Assembly: GCA_050250875.1 (NCBI GenBank)
Contig: JBFWNV010000001.1
Coordinates: forward strand, 620,001-684,000
DNA from: CAWAYR01 sp050250875
GTDB lineage: Bacteria > Acidobacteriota > Vicinamibacteria > Vicinamibacterales > UBA2999
Length of the DNA stretch: 64,000 bases
Direction of reading: 5' to 3'
Shown: positions 41,011 through 50,325 of the stretch, piece by piece
Layout: every line of letters begins with the position of its first letter
Numbering within the stretch: the stretch's first letter is position 1
The notes under the pieces: generated by a model
Database searches by the model: none
The model's input: the letters and a program-made list of their open reading frames with translations, nothing else
What the model was told of the DNA's origin: nothing
Program-made: the position numbers and the translations under genes

Positions 41011-41850
41011 GTGTCCCACGTGGTCGTCCTCGGCGCCGGCGAACTGGGCAGCGCCGTGGCCCGCGCTCTTTCGACCTCGGGGGTCGTTCAGCGGGTCGCG
41101 CTGGTGGACGACGCCGAGGACGTCGCCCGCGGCAAGGCGCTCGACATCCAGCAGGCCGGCGCCATCGAACCGACCGACGCCCGACTGGCCGGCTCTGCCG
41201 ATTCGGCCGCCGTCGTCGGCGCCGCAGCGGTCGTCTTTGCCGACCGGCACGGCACGGGCTCCTGGGGGACCGACGACGGCCTGGCGATGCTGGCGCGCAT
41301 CCGGGCCCTCAACCCGCGGGCGCTGGTCGTCGGTGCCGACGCCGGGCACTTCGACCTCGTCGAGCGGGCCGTGGTCGAACAGAACGCCGACCGGAGGCGC
41401 CTGATCGGCTCGGCGACCGAGGCTCTGCGAGCCGGCGCGGTGGCCCTCACCTGCCTGGAGGCCGGCTGCGGGCCTCGCGACCTGTCGCTGGCCCTGCTCG
41501 GCCGTCCCCCGCGCGGCGCCTTCGTGCCGTGGAGCGCCGCCGCGATCGCGGGCCTGCGCGCCGACGAGATGCTGGCCCCGGTGGCGATCGCCAGACTGGA
41601 GGAGCGGATCGGCCGGCTCTGGCCGCCCGGGCCGGTGGCGCTGGCGGCGGCGGCGAGCCGCGTCGTGCGCCTGGCGCTCACCGGAGGCCCCGGCATGGCC
41701 TGCGTGTTCGCGGTGCCCGACCGGGAGGGCGACAAGCCAACGCGGGGGGCGGCGCTGCCGGCAGTGTTCTCGCCAGCCGGCCTGCGCATCACGCTGCCGC
41801 CGCTGACGACCCGCGACCGGGTCCGCCTCGACCAGGCACTGGCGGGCTGA
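41011..41850 (+). CDS. lactate/malate dehydrogenase-like protein with eroded active site
   Basis: Rossmann-fold protein of 279 residues with the layout of the LDH/MDH family: HVVVLGAGELGSAVARAL, an acidic strand end VALVDDAEDVARGKALDIQQ, LARIRALNPRALVVGADAG, and a C-terminal catalytic-type domain. The usual catalytic His segment (G-G-H-G-D) is replaced by LGRPPRGAFVP, and the substrate Arg loop (GTGSWGTDD) does not match. NAD may still bind, but malate or lactate oxidation looks unlikely. It may be a pseudo-enzyme or have a new substrate. Start is GTG at 41011. It converges with the sigma factor gene. Confidence 0.75.
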   Translation: MSHVVVLGAGELGSAVARALSTSGVVQRVALVDDAEDVARGKALDIQQAGAIEPTDARLAGSADSAAVVGAAAVVFADRHGTGSWGTDDGLAMLARIRALNPRALVVGADAGHFDLVERAVVEQNADRRRLIGSATEALRAGAVALTCLEAGCGPRDLSLALLGRPPRGAFVPWSAAAIAGLRADEMLAPVAIARLEERIGRLWPPGPVALAAAASRVVRLALTGGPGMACVFAVPDREGDKPTRGAALPAVFSPAGLRITLPPLTTRDRVRLDQALAG

Positions 41851-41873
41851 GCGCCGAAACGACGACCGCCCAG

Positions 41874-42491
41874 CTAGTACGCGGCGGCCGGATGGTGGAG
41901 CGTGAGGCCGCCGGCGAAGGCGGCGAGCCGCTCGCGAAGGATCAGCCGGCCGCGGTGCAGCCGCGATTTCAGCGTCTGGTCCTTGACCTTCAAGCGCCGG
42001 CTGGCCTCCTCGGTGGACAAGCCGCGCAGGTCGCGCAGGATCACCGGCGCCCGGTAGATGGCCGGCAGCTCCGCGACGGCCGCCTCGAGGGCTTCGCGCA
42101 GCTCGCCACGCAGCACGAGCTCGTCGCCCAGGCCGCTCCAATCGGCCGGCTCGAAGGCGCGTACGGGCAAGTCGTCACCGGCCGGCATCGGCTCGTCGGG
42201 CACCTCGTGCAGGCGGGTCGCCCGCGTCGATCGCAGGCGCGACATCGCGGTGTTGAACGTGATGCGGTAGATCCAGGACGAGAGGGCGGCGTCGCCGCGG
42301 AAGGCGGCGATCTTGCCGCGCACCTTCATGAGCACGTCCTGCACCACTTCCTCGGCATCTTCCTTGTTGCGGGTGTAGCGCAGGGCGAGCTGGAACATCC
42401 TCGCGCCGTAGGTTCGGGCCAGGTCGGCCACGGCGGAGTCGTCCCCGGCTTGGAGTCGTTCGACGAGTTGCAGATCGGCTGGTGCGGTCAC
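41874..42491 (-). CDS. ECF-type RNA polymerase sigma factor
   Basis: Extracytoplasmic-function sigma factor of 205 residues. Region 2 holds AEEVVQDVLMKVRGKIAAF and SSWIYRITFNTAMSRLR, which melt and bind the -10 element. Region 4 holds LPAIYRAPVILRDLRGLSTEEASRRLKV and the recognition helix TLKSRLHRGRLILRERL. There is no anti-sigma gene next to it, so its control is not visible. GTG at 42491 is preceded by GAGG at a good distance. Confidence 0.9.
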   Translation of the reverse strand: MTAPADLQLVERLQAGDDSAVADLARTYGARMFQLALRYTRNKEDAEEVVQDVLMKVRGKIAAFRGDAALSSWIYRITFNTAMSRLRSTRATRLHEVPDEPMPAGDDLPVRAFEPADWSGLGDELVLRGELREALEAAVAELPAIYRAPVILRDLRGLSTEEASRRLKVKDQTLKSRLHRGRLILRERLAAFAGGLTLHHPAAAY

Positions 42492-42559
42492 GGTTACCTC
42501 GATGGGTGTCTACCGTGAATGAACCCCCCGTGGCGGGCCCCTATTCCCCGGGCGGCGCT

Positions 42560-42641
42560 GAAGGGAGGCGGAGCCGGGCAGCAGAGCGGAGCGGGAATGC
42601 CGAGAGGCAGAGTCGAGAGGCAGGCCGAGCGGCAGAGCTGA
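42560..42641. repeat. short purine-rich tandem repeats in an intergenic gap
   Basis: The 198-base gap between the sigma factor gene and the membrane-protein gene holds imperfect copies of a 12-14 base unit, GAGAGGCAGAGTC, GAGAGGCAGGCC and GAGCGGCAGAGCT (42602-42640), preceded by looser GGAGC-rich copies. It is unlike the heptamer family elsewhere in the window. No gene or RNA was recognised here. Confidence 0.55.
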
Positions 42642-42689
42642 AGCGCTGCCCTGGAGGGGTCCCGGAGGGCGACTCTGGCGAGGGACCGG

Positions 42690-43331
42690 CTAGGAGTACT
42701 GCTGCAGCACCGCCCAGACCATCGAAAGCAGCACCAGCGGAGCCCCGATCCCGAGCGCCAGGAGCGCGGCCAGGCCTGCGGTGGCGGCGCGCCGGCGGCC
42801 GTCGAGCACCGGCGTGCGCAGCGGCCGGCCGCTGCTGGCCTCCTGCACCTTGAGCACGACGCGCAGGCCGATCACGACCGACGCGGTGAAGGCGGTGATG
42901 AGGGCCAGCACGTAGAACTCGATGTAGGGATCGAAGGTGCGCCGCCACAGCTCGGTGAGCCGCCAGGCGTTGACCCACTGGAAGGCGATCCAGACGGCGG
43001 CGATGAGCGCCACGCCCTCGGCGGTGTGCTGGGCCACGGCCCGGCGTTCGGCCTCGCGGCCATCGCCGGCGTCGGCGCGCCGGCCGAGGACCATGGCGAC
43101 GACCGCGGCGAAGACCAGCCCCAACGCCACCTGCATTCCGAAGGGCAGATAGACGAGTCCCGGCGACTTGACGGCGAAGTTGAGCGGGCTGCCGCCTTCG
43201 AAGCTGATCGGCACGACGATCGGAATCCGGTCGTACGCCGAATGGAGGAACGAGAACGTCGCGGTGGCGACCAACGCGCTCATCCAGCCGGCCAGACGGG
43301 TGTTGTAAGTGCAGCGCGCGGCGTCGGTCAT
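42690..43331 (-). CDS. four-helix membrane protein with a DUF1648-like start
   Basis: Integral membrane protein of 213 residues. The opening helix, then DRIPIVVPISFEGG and YLPFGMQVALGLVF, resemble the DUF1648 segment found in SdpI-type immunity and other membrane proteins (proline before a short periplasmic loop with HF/SF). Further helices lie at about 108-120, 140-157 and 185-208. No enzymatic motif is present. The ATG overlaps the lipB stop by four bases (ATGA), so it is cotranscribed with lipB. DUF1648 assignment is by eye and tentative. Confidence 0.65.
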   Translation of the reverse strand: MTDAARCTYNTRLAGWMSALVATATFSFLHSAYDRIPIVVPISFEGGSPLNFAVKSPGLVYLPFGMQVALGLVFAAVVAMVLGRRADAGDGREAERRAVAQHTAEGVALIAAVWIAFQWVNAWRLTELWRRTFDPYIEFYVLALITAFTASVVIGLRVVLKVQEASSGRPLRTPVLDGRRRAATAGLAALLALGIGAPLVLLSMVWAVLQQYS

Positions 43332-44074
43332 GGAGGTGACGTGACGACCGGCTCCACCCGCCGATCGAAGACGTCACCGAAGGACTGCACGAACCGTGCC
43401 TCGACCTCGATCATCGGGATCTCCGCGCCAACTTCGCGTTCGAGCGACGTGACGCCACGATCCGCGATTCCGCACGGAACGATCAATCGAAAAAACTCAA
43501 GGTCGGTCCCGACATTGAAGGCGAAGCCATGGCTCGTGACCCAGCGCGAGATGCGAACGCCGATGGCGCCGATCTTCTCGGCCGGCCTTGAACTTCGCGC
43601 TGCCGCGTCCGGCTCGCTGGATCCGTCGCCGGCGCCGTCGGCCCGCACCCACGCCCCGGTCAGCCCCGGGATCCGCCCGGCCGGCACTCCGTAGGAGGCG
43701 CAGACGCGGATCATCACCTCCTCGAGGTCGCGCACGTAGCGATGGACGTCGCGGCGGTCGGGGTCGAGGTCGAGGATCGGATAGCCGACGAGCTGTCCGG
43801 GACCGTGGTAGGTCACGTCGCCGCCGCGCCCGGTCTCGAACACCTCGACGCCGCGCGACCGCAGCACCTCCTCGGCGGCGAGGATGTGCGAGCGCCCGCC
43901 GTCGCCCTTGACCCCCAGCGTGAGCACGTGCGGGTGCTGCAACAGCAGCAGCGTGTCGGGGATGGCGCCGGCCTTTCGCCGTTCGACCAGATCGCGCTGC
44001 AACTCAAGCGCCTCACCGTAAGGGACGACGCCAAGGCGCCGGACTTCCAGCTTGCGAATCGTGTGCCCCGCCAT
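43328..44074 (-). CDS. lipB: lipoyl(octanoyl) transferase LipB
   Basis: Moves octanoyl from ACP to the lipoyl domains of E2 and H proteins. The 248-residue protein has GRGGDVTYHGPGQLVGYP (octanoyl-binding loop), the catalytic Lys in KIGAIGVRIS, SHGFAFNV and the catalytic Cys in IVPCGIADRGVTSL. Between GAWV and KIGAIG there is an extra low-complexity stretch of about 22 residues not usual for LipB. ATG at 44074 is chosen over a GTG at 44089. It lies downstream of an E2 gene and lpd, fitting a lipoylation-dependent complex cluster. Confidence 0.93.
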   Translation of the reverse strand: MAGHTIRKLEVRRLGVVPYGEALELQRDLVERRKAGAIPDTLLLLQHPHVLTLGVKGDGGRSHILAAEEVLRSRGVEVFETGRGGDVTYHGPGQLVGYPILDLDPDRRDVHRYVRDLEEVMIRVCASYGVPAGRIPGLTGAWVRADGAGDGSSEPDAAARSSRPAEKIGAIGVRISRWVTSHGFAFNVGTDLEFFRLIVPCGIADRGVTSLEREVGAEIPMIEVEARFVQSFGDVFDRRVEPVVTSPP

Positions 44075-44093
44075 GCCGAGCCCCGCCACTCCG

Positions 44094-44148
44094 CCCGAGC
44101 CCCGAGCCCGAGCCCCGAGCCCCGAGCCCCGAGCCCCGAGCCCCGAGA
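44094..44148. repeat. GAGCCCC heptamer array between E2 and lipB
   Basis: About eight nearly perfect tandem copies of CCCCGAG (one copy one base short), all in one orientation, filling the gap between the E2 stop codon and the lipB start. The minus-strand transcript would carry GGGGCUC repeats just before lipB. Confidence 0.85.
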
Positions 44149-45432
44149 TTAGACGGTCTTCTCGTCGAACCCCTCGAGATAGGCCTTGACGTCGGCCATG
44201 AACTGGTCGGCCACGGCGCCGTCCACCAGGCGATGGTCGTAGCCCAGGGTGAGATAGCCCTTCAGACGGATGCCGATCATGTCGTCGATCACGACCGGCC
44301 GCTTCTCGATGGTGCCGACGCCCAGGATGGCCACCTGCGGCTGGTTGATGATCGGCAGCCCGAACTGCGCGCCGTAATTGCCGGGATTGGTGATGGTGAA
44401 GGTGCCGCCCTGCACCTCCTCGGGGCTCAGCTTCTTGGCGCGGGCGCGATCGGCGACGTCGGCGATGGCGCGCGACAGCCCGAGCAGGTTCTTCTCGCCG
44501 GCGTCTTTGATCACCGGCACGATCAGGCCGTTGTCGAGGGCCACGGCGATGCCGAGGTTGACGTCCTTCTTGTAGACGACCGACTCGCCGTCGATCGAGG
44601 CGTTGATCACCGGGTGGCGGCGCAGCGTGTCGACCACGGCCTTGGCGATGAACGCGGTGTAGGTGAGCTTGGCGCCCTGGCGCTCGTAGTCGGCCTTGCG
44701 CGCCTGGCGCAGCGCCTCGACCCGGCTGTAGGTGACCTCGAACACCGAGTAGACGTGGGCCGAGGTGCGCCTGCTGAACACCATGTGCTCGGCGATCTTC
44801 TTGCGCATCACCGACATCGGCTGTATCTCGACGCGCTCGCCGGGCTTGAACGCCGGGACCGGCGCGGCCGGTCTCGCCGACCCGGCCGCGGGCGAAGCCG
44901 AGGCTGCGGTAGCCGAGGACGCAGCGGCGGAGGCGGACTCCAGGTGCTCGAGGATGTCGTGCTTGGTCACCCGGCCACCGGCGCCGGTGCCGGCGATGCC
45001 GCCGATGTCGACACCGTGCTCCTTGGCGATGCGCCGCACCAGCGGTGACGAACGCTGCGGCCGGCCGTTGCTGCCCAGGGCCGCAGAGCCCGGCGCGCCC
45101 GCGGCGGGCGCCGCCGCGGCCGGTACGCCGGGCGCGGGGGCGGCAGCCGCCGTGGCGGCAGTCGGGGCCGCGGCCGGCGCCTCGGTCCGCTCACCAGCGG
45201 CGCCAATGGTGGCGACGACGCTGTTCACCGGCACGGTCTCGCCTTCCTTCACGGCGATGTCGAGCAGCACGCCGGCGGCCGGCGACGGGATCTCGGCGTC
45301 GACCTTGTCGGTCGAGATCTCGAACAGCGGCTCGTCGCGATCGACCGCCTCGCCCACCTTTTTGATCCAGCGGACGATCGTCCCCTCGGCGATCGACTCG
45401 CCCATCTGCGGCATGACTACTGGTGTCGACAT
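44149..45432 (-). CDS. 2-oxoacid dehydrogenase complex E2 (dihydrolipoamide acyltransferase)
   Basis: Core acyltransferase of a 2-oxoacid dehydrogenase, 427 residues. One lipoyl domain (about 1-78) with the lipoylated Lys in EISTDKVDAEI. Ala/Pro linker, then a peripheral subunit-binding domain (about 125-165; SPLVRRIAKEHGVDIGGI and GRVTKHDIL). Catalytic domain about 200-427 with TFTITNPGNYG and the active site DHRLVDGAVADQF. The substrate complex is unclear (pyruvate, branched-chain or 2-oxoglutarate); a separate sucB-like E2 is encoded at 60.3 kb beside sucA, so this one may serve pyruvate or branched-chain oxoacids. No E1 gene is adjacent. Confidence 0.9.
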   Translation of the reverse strand: MSTPVVMPQMGESIAEGTIVRWIKKVGEAVDRDEPLFEISTDKVDAEIPSPAAGVLLDIAVKEGETVPVNSVVATIGAAGERTEAPAAAPTAATAAAAPAPGVPAAAAPAAGAPGSAALGSNGRPQRSSPLVRRIAKEHGVDIGGIAGTGAGGRVTKHDILEHLESASAAASSATAASASPAAGSARPAAPVPAFKPGERVEIQPMSVMRKKIAEHMVFSRRTSAHVYSVFEVTYSRVEALRQARKADYERQGAKLTYTAFIAKAVVDTLRRHPVINASIDGESVVYKKDVNLGIAVALDNGLIVPVIKDAGEKNLLGLSRAIADVADRARAKKLSPEEVQGGTFTITNPGNYGAQFGLPIINQPQVAILGVGTIEKRPVVIDDMIGIRLKGYLTLGYDHRLVDGAVADQFMADVKAYLEGFDEKTV

Positions 45433-45478
45433 CGGTCGGTCCTCGCTGGCTCGAGCGTCGGCCCGACCGCGTCGGGTG

Positions 45479-45510
45479 CCGGGGCTCGGGGCTCGGGGCT
45501 CGGGGTCGGG
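45479..45510. repeat. GGGGCTC heptamer array between lpd and E2
   Basis: Three to four tandem GGGGCTC units (plus-strand orientation) directly after the lpd stop codon, opposite in orientation to the array after the E2 gene. On the transcribed minus strand it reads as GAGCCCC units. Confidence 0.8.
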
Positions 45511-46932
45511 CTAGATGTGAATAGCGGCTCCGTGGGCGGCGTGCGACGCTTCGCCCATGGCCTCCGACATGGTCGGGTGGGCGTGAATCGTCCTGACCAG
45601 TTCCTCGACCGTGCACTCGAGGCGCAGCGCCAGCACGGCCTCGGCGACGAGCTCGGTGGCGCGTGGGCCGATGACGTGCACGCCGAGCACCTCGTCGTAC
45701 TTCTTCTCGGCGACGATCTTCACGAAGCCGTCGGTCTCGCCGGCCATGCGGGCGCGGGCCAGGGCCCGGAACGGGAACGTCCCGACCTTCACGTCGTGGC
45801 CGGCCGCCCTGGCCTGGGCCTCGGTCAGGCCGACGCTGCCGATCTCCGGTTCGGTGTAGGTGCAGCGCGGCACGTGGTCGTAATTGATCGGCGCCACGTC
45901 GTGGCCGGCGATCCGCTCGGCCAGCACGATGCCCTCCATCGACGAGACATGGGCCAGCTGGTAGTGCGGCCCGCCCATGGTGATCACGTCGCCGATCGCC
46001 GAGATGCCCGGCACGCTGGTGTGGAACAGCGGGTCGACGACGACGTAGCCTTTCTCCATCTTCAGGCCGATCGTCTCGGCGTCGAGCCCATCGGTGACCG
46101 GGCCGCGGCCGGTGGCCACCAGCAGCATCTCGAACGACGCCTTCTGGGCCTTGCCGTCCTTCTCCATCTCGAGGTCGACACCGCTGGCGCCGGCCCTGGC
46201 ACTCGTCACCTTCGTGCCGGTGTGCACCTTGATGCCGCGCTTCTTGAAGGTGCGCTCCAGCTCGGCCGACACCGCTTCGTCCTCACCCGGCACCAGCCGC
46301 GGCAGCAGCTCCACGATCGTCACCTCGCTGCCGTAGCTCCTGAAGATCGACGCGAACTCGACGCCGACGGCGCCGCTGCCCATGATGGCAATCGACTTCG
46401 GCACGTGCGGCAGGTGGATCGCCTCGTCGCTGAAGATGATGCGCTTCCTGTCAACCTCGATGCCGGGCACCGAGCGCGGCGCCGAACCGGTGGCGACGAC
46501 GAGTTCCTTCGTGGCCGTCAGCGCCTGGGTGCCGCCGGCGTGCAGCGTCACCTCGACGCCGGTCCCGCCGGTCAGCCGCGCGCTGCCCTTGATCCAGTCG
46601 ATCTTGTTCTTCTTGAAGAGCATCTCGATGCCGCCGGTCAGCCCGGTGATCATCTTGTCCTTGCGGGCGTGCACCGCCGGCATGTCGATGCCGACGGCGG
46701 CGCCGTCGACGCCGGTGAGCCCCCACTCCTTCGCCGACTGGGCCACCTTGAGGGCGTGGGCGTGCTCGAGCAGGGCCTTGGTCGGGATACAGCCCCAGAT
46801 GAGGCAGGTGCCGCCCAGCGCCTTCTGGCGCTCGACCACCGCCACCTTCAGACCGAGCTGCGCGGCGCGGATCGCCGCCACGTAGCCGCCGGTTCCCGCT
46901 CCCACCACCACCACGTCATATTCGCTGGCCAC
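45511..46932 (-). CDS. lpd: dihydrolipoamide dehydrogenase
   Basis: FAD enzyme (E3) that reoxidises lipoyl groups of 2-oxoacid dehydrogenases and the glycine cleavage system; 473 residues. It has VVVVGAGTGGYVAAIRAAQL (FAD), the redox disulfide GGTCLIWGCIP, the NAD motif MGSGAVGVEFAS, SAIGDVITMGG and the interface active-site AHPTMSEA. GTG at 46932 is chosen because AAGGAG lies five bases upstream; two other starts exist just before. It is the only lpd in the window and probably serves both E2 proteins. Confidence 0.94.
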   Translation of the reverse strand: MASEYDVVVVGAGTGGYVAAIRAAQLGLKVAVVERQKALGGTCLIWGCIPTKALLEHAHALKVAQSAKEWGLTGVDGAAVGIDMPAVHARKDKMITGLTGGIEMLFKKNKIDWIKGSARLTGGTGVEVTLHAGGTQALTATKELVVATGSAPRSVPGIEVDRKRIIFSDEAIHLPHVPKSIAIMGSGAVGVEFASIFRSYGSEVTIVELLPRLVPGEDEAVSAELERTFKKRGIKVHTGTKVTSARAGASGVDLEMEKDGKAQKASFEMLLVATGRGPVTDGLDAETIGLKMEKGYVVVDPLFHTSVPGISAIGDVITMGGPHYQLAHVSSMEGIVLAERIAGHDVAPINYDHVPRCTYTEPEIGSVGLTEAQARAAGHDVKVGTFPFRALARARMAGETDGFVKIVAEKKYDEVLGVHVIGPRATELVAEAVLALRLECTVEELVRTIHAHPTMSEAMGEASHAAHGAAIHI

Positions 46933-46938
46933 GCTCAC

Positions 46939-47073
46939 TCCTTGCCGCACCGACGCTCACACCCGAGCGTGAGCGAAGGCGGACCCTCGGTTCCGTTCGA
47001 TTCGCCGCAGCGGCGCCCGCCGCGAAGGCGGACAGCCACCCACTGTCGCTTGGAAGCGTGGAGCCCGTCAACC
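46939..47073. other. gap between vapC and lpd with short repeats and a hairpin
   Basis: Contains a small hairpin GCTCAC-ACCCGAGC-GTGAGC (about 46959-46978) and two copies of GCGAAGGCGGAC (about 46977 and 47020). No coding feature can be supported. The hairpin could end the vapBC transcript, which runs on the minus strand toward lpd. Confidence 0.35.
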
Positions 47074-47454
47074 TCACGCGCGCACCACCTCCAGATGGCG
47101 CCCGCTCGCCGCCGCGAGCCGCGCGATGTCATCAGGGTCCGAGGTGACGATCTGGTCGCCGTCGTCGGCGAGCAGCACCAAGGCAGCGTCGATCACATCG
47201 CGTCCCCTGGTGACGGCCAGGAGCTCGCCGGCGGCACGACCGAGCCGCTGGTCGAGCGGGCGGACCTCTGCGCCGGCCAGTGCCTGCGCCAGCAGCGCGT
47301 GGCGCGCGCCGCGACCGCGCCAGACCTGGCCGATGACGCCGCCGTGCGAGCGGGGGATCTCGCCAGCCATCTGCGCCACCTTCAACCGGCGCCACATCGC
47401 GCGGTCGTGCCTGTCGAGCGCGATCCAGGCACCAGCGTCGAGGACGAGGCTCAT
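47074..47454 (-). CDS. vapC: VapC-type PIN-domain RNase toxin
   Basis: PIN nuclease of 126 residues. The acidic metal-binding residues are visible: LVLDAGAWIALD at the start, a central E or equivalent region GRAAGELLAVT, DVIDAALVLLAD and IVTSDPDDIARL at the end. PIN toxins of VapBC pairs cut specific RNAs. It overlaps its antitoxin gene by four bases (ATGA). The first acidic motif is LDAGAWIAL rather than the common LDTSV. Confidence 0.85.
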   Translation of the reverse strand: MSLVLDAGAWIALDRHDRAMWRRLKVAQMAGEIPRSHGGVIGQVWRGRGARHALLAQALAGAEVRPLDQRLGRAAGELLAVTRGRDVIDAALVLLADDGDQIVTSDPDDIARLAAASGRHLEVVRA

Positions 47455-47762
47455 GCCGGGCCGCGCCGCCGGCGCGACCTGGAACGGGCCGAGGTCGCCC
47501 CCCGCACCACGCGGGCCGACGCGCGATCGGCGCGCACCTGGGCGGCCAGCTCCTCCGGCGTCATGATGCCGAACTCGGCCTCGTAGGACGCCACGGCGTC
47601 TGCCAGGGCGCGCAGCCGACGCTCCTTGCCGGCCCGCTCGGCCAGCGCGAGATTGACCCAGGCACTGAGTGACTCAGCGCGGCCCGCCGACACGGCGGCG
47701 GCGCCCGCCTCGAGCAGGTGCGGATCGACGGTGACGGTCAGCCGCTGCTTGGGGACCTTCAT
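47451..47762 (-). CDS. vapB: VapB-type antitoxin
   Basis: Protein of 103 residues beginning MKVPKQRLTVTVDPHLLEAG, the strand-helix start of a ribbon-helix-helix DNA-binding domain, followed by SLSAWVNLALAERA. The C-terminal half is basic and flexible (RSRSRRRRGPA), the usual toxin-wrapping tail. It precedes vapC with a four-base overlap. The ATG follows TAAGAT by exactly six bases, so the operon should be leaderless; RHH antitoxins normally repress their own promoter. Confidence 0.82.
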   Translation of the reverse strand: MKVPKQRLTVTVDPHLLEAGAAAVSAGRAESLSAWVNLALAERAGKERRLRALADAVASYEAEFGIMTPEELAAQVRADRASARVVRGATSARSRSRRRRGPA

Positions 47763-47768
47763 ACGTTC

Positions 47769-47774
47769 ATCTTA
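47769..47774 (-). promoter_or_regulatory. -10-like TAAGAT box of vapBC
   Basis: TAAGAT on the minus strand ends six bases before the vapB ATG, the geometry of a leaderless transcript. Confidence 0.5.
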
Positions 47775-47794
47775 CTGGCGTTCGACCATCAGTT

Positions 47795-48001
47795 CTACTG
47801 CCGCGCCGCCGTCACCTCCATCCGCGACCCGTCAGCGGACCAGGTGGCAAGTTGATCGAGCGCATCGTCGAAGGTGACCCGGCGGGTTCGCGAGCCCTCG
47901 AGGTTGGTGTCGGTGGCCCGATACACCTCGCCCATGCCGCCGGCGCCCAGGGTCGCCAGCACTTCGTACGGGCCGAGACGGGAACCGACGGCCAGTGCCA
48001 A
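47795..48001 (-). pseudogene. remnant of a Ser/Thr kinase-PD40 gene (internal deletion)
   Basis: A 68-residue frame that begins MALAVGSRLGPYEVLATLGAGGMGEVYRATDTNL, the exact N-terminus of the Acidobacteriota Ser/Thr kinases such as the one at 36 kb, including the glycine loop. It then jumps straight to TFDDALDQLATWSADGSRMEV, which resembles the end of a PD40 propeller. The ATP Lys, catalytic loop and everything between are missing, so about 800 residues have been lost. The start is TTG, eight bases after TACAAT (48010-48015), so the old promoter is kept. Confidence 0.75.
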
Positions 48002-48009
48002 GGGCGGCG

Positions 48010-48015
48010 ATTGTA
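48010..48015 (-). promoter_or_regulatory. -10-like TACAAT box before the kinase remnant
   Basis: TACAAT on the minus strand, eight bases before the TTG start of the truncated kinase, matching the near-leaderless pattern of intact genes. Confidence 0.45.
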
Positions 48016-48072
48016 CGTGCCGCCGCCCTTGCGGCTCAGCCCCGATCGTCGCCAGTCAGGCGCGACCGCAGC

Positions 48073-48306
48073 TCATCGCTTCACGTCGGTGAGGGCGACG
48101 AACTGCGTGCCTGGCGCAGTGCGTGGCGCCGCGCCGGGCGTCGGCGCCACGATGTCGAGCCGCGCCTTCAGCTCGCCGTGATCGAAGCGCAGCTGCCAGT
48201 ACATGTCGTGGAGCTGCGCCGCCCGCCGCGCCGCCCGGCGCGCCACCACCCAGCTGGCCGCGGCCAGCGCCAGCGCCACGATCGTCACCGCCCACAGCCA
48301 GCCCAT
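48073..48306 (-). CDS. small membrane-anchored protein
   Basis: Probable protein of 77 residues: one N-terminal membrane helix (GWLWAVTIVALALAAASWVVA), a basic stretch (RRAARRAAQ), then a short helical segment (LHDMYWQLRFDHGELKARLD) that could form a coiled coil. It diverges from the sigma-54 activator gene with a 70-base gap. I cannot name the family. The start is set at the ATG directly before the helix. Confidence 0.55.
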   Translation of the reverse strand: MGWLWAVTIVALALAAASWVVARRAARRAAQLHDMYWQLRFDHGELKARLDIVAPTPGAAPRTAPGTQFVALTDVKR

Positions 48307-48362
48307 CCCGCGCTCCCGCTCGCGCCCCAGTATGCGCCGAACCGGCGCTGCCGACGGCCGCA

Positions 48363-48368
48363 TATACT
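48363..48368 (+). promoter_or_regulatory. -10 box TATACT before the sigma-54 activator gene
   Basis: TATACT ends eight bases before the ATG at 48377, with no ribosome site between; part of the near-leaderless pattern. Confidence 0.5.
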
Positions 48369-48376
48369 TTCGCCCG

Positions 48377-49768
<1,392 letters not shown>

Positions 49769-49797
49769 CGCGACGGGGGCGGGTCCGGTGTGCGAAA

Positions 49798-49823
49798 CGA
49801 CGGGGACGAAGTCCCCGCCGTCG
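49798..49823. terminator. hairpin between the convergent activator and HU genes
   Basis: GGGGAC-GAA-GTCCCC forms a perfect six-pair stem with a three-base loop, extended by CGAC/GTCG across a small bulge. It lies between two convergent stop codons. There is no T-tract on either strand, so factor-independent termination is not certain. Confidence 0.5.
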
Positions 49824-49848
49824 CGACATCCGGGGGAGAACGGGCGAA

Positions 49849-50148
49849 CTACTTGCGCGGAAGGACGGCGTCCTTCAGCTGCTTCACGATGCGGGCCTTG
49901 ACCACGGTCTTGGCCGGAATCTTGATCGGCTCGCCGGTGGCCGGGTTGCGGCCCATGCGCGCCTTGCGCTTCTGCACCACCAGCTTGACCATGCCGGGGA
50001 TCACGAACTCGCCCGAGCGCTTCAGTTCCTTCTCGCCCAGCGCGGTGATCTCGTCGAAGAGCTCGCGCACCTGCGTACGCTTCAGCTCGAACCGTTCGGC
50101 GAAGTGGGAAAAGAGCTCGGACTTGCCCATCCTGCGCGCGTCTGCCAT
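49849..50148 (-). CDS. HU-family DNA-binding protein
   Basis: Histone-like DNA-bending protein of 99 residues. It has the helical dimer body (KSELFSHFAERFELKRTQVRELFDEI) and the beta-arm GRNPATGEPIKIPAKTVVKARI, including the P-A-T-G arm signature that intercalates DNA. The last residues are LKDAVLPRK. The ATG is preceded by AGGGGGA at a suitable distance. It converges with the sigma-54 activator across a hairpin. Confidence 0.93.
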   Translation of the reverse strand: MADARRMGKSELFSHFAERFELKRTQVRELFDEITALGEKELKRSGEFVIPGMVKLVVQKRKARMGRNPATGEPIKIPAKTVVKARIVKQLKDAVLPRK

Positions 50149-50313
50149 CGTGGTTCCCCCTGGTTGCTATCCGCGCGGCTCGTCGATCGTTCGGTCCACG
50201 TCTCCGCGCGCGGATGCGGATGACCGGAAAATCGCCAGAAAATCGGACCTGATGCTAGCGCGCGCGGTGGGGCGTGTCAACGAGCCGGGCGACGCCGCGC
50301 GGCGGCCGGATGC

Positions 50314-50319
50314 TACCAT
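50314..50319 (+). promoter_or_regulatory. -10-like TACCAT box of queF
   Basis: TACCAT ends six bases before the queF ATG, the spacing of a leaderless transcript. The rest of the 177-base gap shows the HU gene ribosome site and nothing else recognisable. Confidence 0.45.
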
Positions 50320-50325
50320 TTCCCC

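Noticed and set aside
44094..44148. A CRISPR array
   Set aside because: The units are only seven bases with no spacers; it is a simple heptamer array.
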